From the NCBI GenBank assembly GCA_902474785.1, contig CABRXB010000013.1, forward strand, positions 1 to 11,491: a DNA stretch of 11,491 nt, given 5' to 3'. The stretch comes from an uncultured Eubacteriales bacterium (GTDB taxonomy: Bacteria; Bacillota; Clostridia; Oscillospirales; Feifaniaceae). The position numbers and the translations under genes were made by a program. The stretch's first letter is position 1, and each line of letters starts with the position of its first letter. Of this stretch, positions 6,236 through 11,491 are shown piece after piece. Under the pieces are notes generated by a model. It was given only the letters and a program-made list of their open reading frames with translations. It did not search any database and had not been told where the DNA came from.

Positions 6236-6302
6236 AAAAAAAGAGGGGAGTTCTGGCGAAAAACAGTGGCTTTTTAACCACGTTTTGCACAAGGACCCCT
6301 CT
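6236..6302 (-). terminator. Terminator after trkH
   Basis: On the - strand AGAGGGG (6302-6296) pairs with CCCCTCT (6248-6242), followed by a T-run (6242-6236). The loop is unusually long (47 nt) and contains its own GTGG/CCAC hairpin (6266-6281). The flanks (CCACAAA... and ...TTTGTGG) are also nearly complementary, lengthening the stem imperfectly. It separates trkH from the riboswitch promoter at 6195. Confidence 0.75.
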
Positions 6303-6328
6303 CTTTGTTTGTGGTGTACAGGGAGGCT

Positions 6329-7774
6329 TCAGCGCGATCTGCGCCAGACCGACGGGGAGAAAAGCACGAGCATGGGGAAGATTTCAAGGCGTCCGAGCAG
6401 CATGTCAAAGGAGAGCAGCAGCTTGGAAAAGGGGGTGAAAAACCCGTAGTTTCCCATGGGGCCCACAAGCCCGATGCCGGGGCCGATGTTGTTGAAACAG
6501 GCCAACACCGCAGAGATGGTGGTGTCGAAATTATAGCCCTCCACGCTGAGCAGCAAAACGGAAATCCCTGTGATGAGGGCATAAAAGGTCAGATATGAGC
6601 CGACGGCCGAGAGCGTCTCCTCCTCCACGGGGCGGCCGTCGAGCCGCACGCGTGTGACGGTGCGCGGGTGCAGAAGGTGCCGCAGCTCCTGCCACGACGA
6701 CTTGATTGCGATGATCAGGCGCGACGTTTTGATGCCGCCACCCGTCGATCCCGCGCAGGCGCCTGCGATCATGAGAAGCAGCAGCACCACGCGGGAAAAC
6801 ACCGGCCACAGGGCAAAATCGGCTGTTGCAAAGCCGGTGGTTGTGATGATGCTGGCCACCTGGAAGGAGGCGTAGCGCAGCGCGGTCAGCGTATTGTCGT
6901 AGAGATGGGCGATGTTGAGCGTGATCATGGCGATGGATGCGGCGATGATGGCAAAGTAGTAGCGCATTTCCTCGCTTTTGAGGCCCTGCACCACATGGCC
7001 GAAGAGAATCAGATAGTAGACGTTGAAGTTGACGCCGAACAGGATCATGAAGATGGTGATGACCCAGTCGAAATAGGCGCTGCCAAAGTGACCCACGCTT
7101 GCGGCATAGTTGGCAAAACCGCCGGTGCCGGCCGTGCCAAAGGAGAAGATGAGGCTGTCAAACAGCGACATGCCGCCCAGCGCAAGCAGCACCACCAAAA
7201 TCACCGTGAGCAGCATGTAGATGCCGTAGAGCAGCACGGCCGTGGAGCGCAGCTTGGGGACGAATTTGCCCACGCGCGGGCCGGGGGATTCGGCGCGCAT
7301 GAGGTGGATGGAGCTTTGTCCGGCCATGGGCAACACCATGAGCACGAAGACCAGCACGCCCATGCCGCCCACCCAGTGGGTGAAGGAGCGCCAAAAGAGA
7401 ATGCCCTGGCTTAACGTTTCCACATTGGGGATGATCGAGGCGCCCGTTGTGGTAAAACCTGAGACAATTTCAAAAAAGCAGTCGACAAAAGGGCCCACCT
7501 CGCCGCTCAGGAAAAGCGGCAGCGCGCCAAAGAGCGACAGCACGATCCAGCACAGCGACACCGTGACAAAGCCCTCTTTGGCGTAAAAGGTCTGTTTTTG
7601 CGGGCGCTTTCTGGTCAGCACCGCGCCGACGGCCAGCAGCAAGACAATGGTCAGCCCGAAGGTGCCGCCGACAGACTCTCCGTACAGAAGGCCGACGGCG
7701 AGCGGCAGCAACATGAGCAACGCCTCCACGTTGCAGATATACCCCAAAAGGTAGAAGATCATGGCATAGTTCAT
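6329..7774 (-). CDS. trkH: TrkH-family potassium uptake channel subunit
   Basis: A 481-residue membrane protein of the TrkH/KtrB superfamily, the pore of a K+ uptake system gated by TrkA. The four pore-loop filters are visible in order: TTTGAS (108-113), GTAGTGGF (213-220), TTTGFAT (311-317) and NNIGPGIG (428-435). The conserved ACAGSTGGGIK (339-349) follows the third. About ten hydrophobic helices surround them, and the length is typical of TrkH. The ATG at 7774 follows AGAGGGAG (7797-7790), but 15 nt away, farther than usual, so translation may be weak or the leader folded. The likely partner gene trkA is upstream on the same strand, 659 bp away rather than adjacent. No clear promoter was found in that gap. 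A terminator follows. Confidence 0.96.
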   Translation of the reverse strand: MNYAMIFYLLGYICNVEALLMLLPLAVGLLYGESVGGTFGLTIVLLLAVGAVLTRKRPQKQTFYAKEGFVTVSLCWIVLSLFGALPLFLSGEVGPFVDCFFEIVSGFTTTGASIIPNVETLSQGILFWRSFTHWVGGMGVLVFVLMVLPMAGQSSIHLMRAESPGPRVGKFVPKLRSTAVLLYGIYMLLTVILVVLLALGGMSLFDSLIFSFGTAGTGGFANYAASVGHFGSAYFDWVITIFMILFGVNFNVYYLILFGHVVQGLKSEEMRYYFAIIAASIAMITLNIAHLYDNTLTALRYASFQVASIITTTGFATADFALWPVFSRVVLLLLMIAGACAGSTGGGIKTSRLIIAIKSSWQELRHLLHPRTVTRVRLDGRPVEEETLSAVGSYLTFYALITGISVLLLSVEGYNFDTTISAVLACFNNIGPGIGLVGPMGNYGFFTPFSKLLLSFDMLLGRLEIFPMLVLFSPSVWRRSR

Positions 7775-8433
7775 AAGATGCGCTTCACACTCCCTCTGGG
7801 AAGTTAATGGTTGAGGGTTCAGGCCGTGGGCGCGTTGGGCCCGGATTCTGGCCTTGGAGCCTGGGTTTGACCGTGTGCGTCAGGCGCTCGAGATGTGAGC
7901 TGGCTACAATGGCTGCGCTTCGAGCGGCGCAAAACATAAAGTAAAGAAAGCCGAATTAAACGCAGGGGCCCTTCGCACGTCGTTTTAGCCGGGTTAAGTG
8001 GCGCTGCGATGAGCCGCTTTTGAGCCACGGCTGAAAGGCTGGGTTTTCAAGCGCCCCCTGCGGTCAGCGAGCCTTTTGAAATGGCGTTTTGCGGGGATTT
8101 CGCTTTGCGCCGTCACGTTAAGTCCAAAGGTCGTGTGGATGAAATCACAATGCTCGCACTTTATCTTGAACAAGCTACAGGCCCGGCGTTTGAATGGCAT
8201 GCTTCATTGCCAGTTGAATTCGACCGGGACGGGAATTGAACGCGCGCCTTGCGTTGGTCTGAAGAAAACTGCCTTGGCTGCGCCGTAATCGGCCCACAAT
8301 GACGAACCCGAAGACAAGCGATCCTTTGCATGCGTGCCCTCGCGCCGGGGCTTTGTGCTCAAGCGTGTGCCTGCCTGGGCCGTGGGACGCACCTTGTTGT
8401 GCGCTTTGCGGTTGAGCCCCGGCCTGGACGCGC
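7775..8433. other. Gene-free spacer C between trkA and trkH
   Basis: 659 bp with only short, basic, repeat-like reading frames and no ribosome binding sites. Inverted repeats seen: CGCTCGA (7885-7891) with TCGAGCG (7920-7926); AGCCG/CGGCT near 8012-8034; GGCG..GCG/CGC..CGCC near 8083-8112; TGGCA/TGCCA near 8194-8211; GTTGAATTC with GAATTGAAC (one mismatch, near 8212-8241); and a large hairpin GCCGGGGCT (8344-8352) with AGCCCCGGC (8415-8423), enclosing CGCAC/GTGCG (8388-8403). The last one begins 10 bp after the trkA stop codon, but has no T-run. I see no c-di-AMP or other riboswitch known to me for K+ genes. Confidence 0.5.
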
Positions 8434-9789
8434 TCAGGCAAAGATATCGTGGATGTCTTTCATGAAGGGCTTTGTTGTGACCACCACCACGCTGTCGCCA
8501 ATTTCAATGGTGTCGTTGCCGCCGGGGATGATGACCTTTCCCTTTCGGATGATGCAGGCGATGAGCAGATCTTTTCCAAGCGGCAGATCGCGCAGCGGCA
8601 CCGATTGCATGTCAAACCCTTCGGCGATGAGAAACTCCAGCGCCTCCACGCGGTCGCCCACCAGACGGTGCAGCGTCTCGACGTTGCTGCCCTGAGAGTT
8701 GCCCAGGGCGCGGGCGTATTGCAGAATCTGATTGGTGACCACCGACTTGGGGGACACCACGCTGTCGAGCGGAAGCTGCTGCGCGATTTTGAGCAGCGCC
8801 GTGCGGTTGACCTTGGTGATGGTCTTGGAAACGTGCGAGGCCGCGGCAAAGAGACTGAGCAGGATGTTTTCCTCGTCGTTGCCGGTCAGCGCGACAAAGG
8901 CGTCGGCCTTGTCGAGCCCTTCTTCGAGCAGCAGCTCGTGGTCGCTGCCGTCGCCCTCGATGACGATGGCGCGCGGGAAGTATTCGCACAGCTCCAGGCA
9001 ACGCTTGTGGTCGCGCTCCACCACCGTCACATCCATGCCCATGTCGAGCAGTTGTCGGGTGAGGTAGTAGGCAATGCGGCTGCCGCCCACCACCAAAACG
9101 CTGCGGATTTTCTCGCGCGTCAGATCAATGGCCTTAAAAAAGGCGGAGATTTCGGCGGGCGAAGCCGTAATGCCAATGTGATCTCCCGCCTGCAACACAA
9201 AGTCGCCCTGGGGGATGAACACCTTGTCGCCGCGCTGCACGGTGCACACCAGGACTTTGAGTCGATATTTGTTGTAAAGGGAGAAAAGGGGCAGATCGTG
9301 CAGGGGGCTGCCCTGCGGCACCGTGAATTCACAGAGCTCGACGCGCCCCTTGCAAAAGGTCTCGATCTTGGTGGCGGAGGGGAAGGCGAGGATGCGCGCG
9401 ATCTCCTTGGAGGCGGCGAGCTCGGGGTTGACAGCCATGGTGAGCCCGAGATCCTCGCGCATGAGCACAAGCTGCTGCGCGTATTCCGGGTTGCGCACGC
9501 GCGCAATGGTGTGCTTGGCGCCCAGTTTGTGCGCAACCAGACAGCAGAGCATGTTGCACTCGTCGGAAGGGGTGGCGGCCACCAGAAGATCGGCCTTGGG
9601 GACGCCGGCCTCGAGCTGGACGGTGTAGTTGACGCCGTTGCCCTGGACGGCGATGATGTCAAGTCTCGTGTCAGAGTTCTTGAGCTTGTCGGGGCTGTTG
9701 TCGATGACCACCACGTCGTGCCCCTCGGAGGAGAGCTGTTCGGCGAGGGAGTGGCCCACCTTGCCGTCGCCGACGATGACAACATTCAT
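8434..9789 (-). CDS. trkA: Trk system potassium uptake regulator TrkA (double RCK)
   Basis: A 451-residue cytoplasmic NAD(H)/nucleotide-binding subunit that assembles under the TrkH pore and gates it. It has the duplicated layout of TrkA: RCK-N with MNVVIVGDGKVGHSLAEQL (1-19) and the acidic end of strand 2 VVVID (26-30); RCK-C at about 140-222 ending in GDHIGITAS; second RCK-N with VLVVGGSRIAYYLTRQL (231-247) and VVERD (256-260); second RCK-C ending in GDSVVVVTT (431-439). Length matches full TrkA, not the half-size KtrA. The ATG is at 9789, 4 nt after GAGGTGA (9800-9794). It may be read from the dCMP deaminase promoter, 216 bp upstream, or from its own; no sure promoter was seen. Its usual partner trkH follows after a long gap. 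Confidence 0.96.
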   Translation of the reverse strand: MNVVIVGDGKVGHSLAEQLSSEGHDVVVIDNSPDKLKNSDTRLDIIAVQGNGVNYTVQLEAGVPKADLLVAATPSDECNMLCCLVAHKLGAKHTIARVRNPEYAQQLVLMREDLGLTMAVNPELAASKEIARILAFPSATKIETFCKGRVELCEFTVPQGSPLHDLPLFSLYNKYRLKVLVCTVQRGDKVFIPQGDFVLQAGDHIGITASPAEISAFFKAIDLTREKIRSVLVVGGSRIAYYLTRQLLDMGMDVTVVERDHKRCLELCEYFPRAIVIEGDGSDHELLLEEGLDKADAFVALTGNDEENILLSLFAAASHVSKTITKVNRTALLKIAQQLPLDSVVSPKSVVTNQILQYARALGNSQGSNVETLHRLVGDRVEALEFLIAEGFDMQSVPLRDLPLGKDLLIACIIRKGKVIIPGGNDTIEIGDSVVVVTTKPFMKDIHDIFA

Positions 9790-9850
9790 ATAATCACCTC
9801 AAAATGATAATGCCCTGCATCATCTTTGAAAAGGCAAACGCCATACACCT

Positions 9851-10009
9851 TGCGAAGAGCCGCCGAGGACGTCGACGGCTCTTTGGGTCGGATGGCCCGG
9901 TTTGACGGTTGATGCGGCGTGTGGCGATGACTTGACGGCCGGGGCCGCCTTTGAACAGGGCGACGAGCTGGCGCAGATGGTGCGGTCGAACAGGCGCGGC
10001 GCGCTTTAA
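9851..10009 (+). pseudogene. Possible remnant of a PfkB-type kinase C-terminus (weak)
   Basis: In the 216-bp gap between the dCMP deaminase and trkA, the + strand has an open frame ending at TAA (10007-10009). It reads TVDAACGDDLTAGAAF (from 9905) and then DELAQMVRSNRRGAL. This resembles the end of PfkB/ribokinase sugar kinases, where VDTTGAGDAFTAGF holds the catalytic Asp, followed by a helix ending in GAL. There is no start codon, no ribosome binding site, and no rest of the gene. The similarity rests on about 35 residues, so it may be chance. An 8-bp hairpin AAGAGCCG/CGGCTCTT (9855-9883) overlaps it. Confidence 0.2.
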
Positions 10010-10485
10010 AAAATATCGGTCAGAGAGTCGTCGTTGAACACCCAGTCTCTCACGTCGGTCACATTGTAGCGTCCGCCGCTACTGCGGGTGATGACGGTGC
10101 TGATGCCGGCGTTGATGATGAGCCGTTTGCACATGGAACAGCTCTGGGGATTTTCGATGAGATCCCCCGTCTTCATGTCGCGCCCGGCCAGGTAGAGCGT
10201 GGCGCCCAGCATGTCGCGGCGGGAGGCCGAGATGATGGCGTTTGCCTCGGCATGGACCGAGCGGCAGAGCTCATAGCGTTCCCCTTGGGGAATGCCCAGC
10301 GTCTCTCTCATACAGTAGCCAAGGTTGATGCAGTTTTTGCGTCCGCGCGGGGCGCCGGAATAGCCGGTCGCCACGATCTCGTCGTTTTTGACAATGATGG
10401 CGCCATAGTTGCGGCGCAGGCAGGTGCCGCGTTCAAGCACGGTCTCGGCAATGTCGAGATAGTAGTTTTCCTTGTCAACTCTCAT
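10006..10485 (-). CDS. dCMP deaminase family protein
   Basis: A 159-residue zinc-dependent deaminase, cytoplasmic, of the dCMP deaminase / ComEB type that converts dCMP to dUMP and feeds dTMP synthesis. The N-terminal TCLRRNYGAIIVKNDEIVATGYSGAPRG (21-48) is the typical substrate-side region. HAEANAI (78-84) gives one zinc ligand (His78) and the catalytic Glu80, and SCSMC gives Cys116 and Cys119 as the other ligands. The usual Pro before the first Cys is Ser here. Length is normal for the bacterial dCMP enzyme. It starts at ATG 10485, 6 nt after GGGAGG (10497-10492), with its own promoter upstream. No terminator is visible after it, so transcription may continue into trkA. Confidence 0.93.
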   Translation of the reverse strand: MRVDKENYYLDIAETVLERGTCLRRNYGAIIVKNDEIVATGYSGAPRGRKNCINLGYCMRETLGIPQGERYELCRSVHAEANAIISASRRDMLGATLYLAGRDMKTGDLIENPQSCSMCKRLIINAGISTVITRSSGGRYNVTDVRDWVFNDDSLTDIF

Positions 10486-10565
10486 GTTGTTCCTCCCGGG
10501 CGTTGTCTGATTTGATCGGGTTTTAAAAAAGGCCCTTGTAAAACGTCTTTGTTTTGTTTATCTTT

Positions 10566-10594
10566 ATATTATCGAATGCCCCATGAAAAAACAA
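10566..10594 (-). promoter_or_regulatory. Promoter of the dCMP deaminase gene
   Basis: On the - strand: TTGTTT (10594-10589), 17-bp spacer, TAATAT (10571-10566). The leader to the start codon would be about 75 nt. It lies back to back with a + strand promoter, about 45 bp apart. Confidence 0.75.
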
Positions 10595-10615
10595 GGGGGA
10601 TTTGTGTAAAATGTC

Positions 10616-10644
10616 TTTTGCAAAAAGGGGAATTGTGGTATTCT
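10616..10644 (+). promoter_or_regulatory. Probable promoter of the small membrane protein gene
   Basis: TATTCT (10639-10644) is a good -10. The -35 is weak: TTTTGC/TTTGCA/TTGCAA overlap at 10616-10623 with 17-, 16- or 15-bp spacing. The start would be near 10651 with a short leader of about 26 nt. Confidence 0.5.
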
Positions 10645-10676
10645 GATACAAAGCGTGAACAGAAAGGACGCAAACC

Positions 10677-10916
10677 ATGGTAAAATACGGGATTTTACTG
10701 GCGCTGTTTGCCCTGACTTTTTTGCTGCCCGGCGCAAAAGAGGGGTGGGACAGCGTGTCGATGTGGTGGTATTTGCCCATGCTGGTCGTCGCCCTTTTGC
10801 TCGGCGTATGGGTGGGCCGTCGCCGACGCACAAAGCGCGAAAGCGAGAACAAACGTCAGGAGATGGAAAATCGTCCTCGCGACTATCTGGCCGGGCGGCG
10901 CAGCAGGAAAAAATAG
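10677..10916 (+). CDS. Small two-helix membrane protein of unknown function
   Basis: A 79-residue protein I do not recognise. It has two hydrophobic segments (about 4-20 and 30-47), joined by a short loop PGAKEGWDSVS, then GRRRRTKRESENKRQ and a strongly basic C-terminal tail to the end. By the positive-inside rule, both termini would be cytoplasmic. It starts at ATG 10677, 8 nt after AAAGGA (10663-10668), and has a plausible promoter. The frame shows real coding character (hydrophobic blocks then a charged tail), so I take it as a gene. The next gene begins 128 bp later on the same strand and may be co-transcribed. Confidence 0.7.
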   Translation: MVKYGILLALFALTFLLPGAKEGWDSVSMWWYLPMLVVALLLGVWVGRRRRTKRESENKRQEMENRPRDYLAGRRSRKK

Positions 10917-10937
10917 ACCTTCAAAAAAGGACGAAAG

Positions 10938-10984
10938 GGGCGCTCAATTTCTGTGCCATGGGCGCGCAGAAAGCGGGCGCTCAA
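10938..10984 (+). repeat. Direct repeat flanking a perfect hairpin upstream of the Nim-like gene
   Basis: GGGCGCTCAA occurs at 10938-10947 and 10975-10984. Between them is a hairpin TTTCTGTGC (10948-10956), loop CATGGGC, GCGCAGAAA (10964-10972), nine pairs with one T-G. No T-run follows, so it is not an intrinsic terminator. It may be an RNA element or protein site in the leader of the next gene. Confidence 0.6.
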
Positions 10985-11044
10985 AACAAAAGGGCTGTGG
11001 AGCGGAGCAACGCCAGAGCCCGCCGGCAGAAAAGGAGAACAGCG

Positions 11045-11491
11045 ATGTTTCGACCCATGAGAAGAAGCGACAAGGCCCTTCCCGAAGGAGAAGTGCTCGA
11101 AATGCTCAAGACGTGCACGTCGGGCGTGCTGGCCGTGTGCGGGGACGACGGGTATCCCTATACGGTGCCGGTCAGCCATGTATATGCCGACGGCAAGATC
11201 TACTTTCACTGCTTCAAGGAGGGCCACAAGCTCGACGCCATCCGTGGCTGCGACAAGGTGTCCTTTTGCGTTGTGGAACAGGACAACGTGGTACAAGAGG
11301 AATTTGCCACGCACTTTCGCAGCACGGTTGTCTTTGGGCGCGCCCGGATTTTGACGGGCGACGAGGAGCGGCGTCACGCGCTGACCTGCCTGAACGACAA
11401 GTTCTCCCCGCTGTATCCGCAGGAGGGGGCAAAGGAGATCGAGCTCTCGTGGGAGCGCGTCTGCGTGGTGGAGATCACGCCTGAGCATGTC
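11045..11491 (+). CDS. Pyridoxamine 5'-phosphate oxidase-fold flavoprotein, Nim-like (partial)
   Basis: The first 149 codons of a protein that continues past the window. It matches the Pyridox_ox_2 / NimA-like family. MFRPMRRSDKAL is the typical N-terminus, GVLAVCGDDGYPYTVPVSHVY (about 28-48) covers the first barrel strands, and GKIYFHCFKEGHKLDAI (about 50-66) holds the His-Lys segment that contacts the flavin phosphate. DKVSFCVV follows. Members bind FMN, and some reduce nitroimidazoles; most have no known substrate. A resistance role should not be assumed. The ATG at 11045 is 7 nt after AAAGGAG (11031-11037). No own promoter is visible; it may share a transcript with the small membrane protein. 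The missing part is probably only the last few residues, as relatives are about 155-165 long. Confidence 0.9.
   Translation, partial: MFRPMRRSDKALPEGEVLEMLKTCTSGVLAVCGDDGYPYTVPVSHVYADGKIYFHCFKEGHKLDAIRGCDKVSFCVVEQDNVVQEEFATHFRSTVVFGRARILTGDEERRHALTCLNDKFSPLYPQEGAKEIELSWERVCVVEITPEHV

Noticed and set aside
6668..7414. 248-codon + strand frame opposite trkH
   Set aside because: Shadow rich in His, Gln and Asp; the - strand encodes the four TrkH pore loops.
7775..8433. Search for a c-di-AMP (ydaO-type) riboswitch before trkH
   Set aside because: None of its conserved core sequences is present on the - strand of this spacer.
8449..9807. 452-codon open frame on the + strand, opposite trkA
   Set aside because: It mirrors trkA almost exactly, has no family resemblance and a His/Val/Gly/Asp-rich composition typical of an antisense shadow of a GC-rich gene.

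Overview
The window looks like a chromosomal segment of a moderately GC-rich Gram-positive bacterium, most likely a Clostridia-type member of the Bacillota. The basis is strong AGGAGG-type ribosome binding sites, sigma-A-like promoters, intrinsic terminators with long T-runs, a lysine riboswitch with a transcription-termination platform, and protein families common in anaerobic Firmicutes (flavodoxin-like oxidoreductase, Nim-like flavoprotein, TrkA/TrkH, WYL regulator). I cannot name the genus. There is no rRNA, tRNA, CRISPR array, transposase or phage gene.

Layout. The left part (286-3532) is on the + strand: a WYL-domain regulator, a small zinc-ribbon protein ending at a clear terminator, an overlapping gene pair (a small XRE-type repressor and a four-helix membrane protein) behind a promoter carrying two copies of an 18-bp box, and a flavodoxin-family protein with a four-cysteine Fe-S motif. 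The middle and right part (4136-10485) is on the - strand. In transcription order it holds a dCMP deaminase (10485-10006), trkA (9789-8434), trkH (7774-6329), and a metal-dependent amidohydrolase (5808-4207) preceded by a lysine riboswitch and its own promoter. The right edge (10677-11491) returns to the + strand with a small two-helix membrane protein and the start of a pyridoxamine-phosphate-oxidase-fold protein that runs off the window.

How the parts work together. TrkA and TrkH are the cytoplasmic gate and membrane pore of one potassium uptake system, but 659 bp of non-coding, hairpin-rich DNA lies between them. The amidohydrolase is a single-gene transcription unit: its own promoter, riboswitch, switchable terminator, gene and final terminator are all visible. 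Lysine should therefore control this gene alone, which ties an otherwise unassigned hydrolase to lysine metabolism. That is the most interesting point in the window. The switch region also seems to use three copies of the same 9-nt arm, the third trapping the U-tract in an alternative hairpin.

Three spacers of about 540-660 bp (2370-2908, 3533-4206, 7775-8433) hold no convincing gene, but contain several perfect inverted repeats. They could be decayed genes, repeats shared across the genome, or structured RNA. I could not decide between these from sequence alone.
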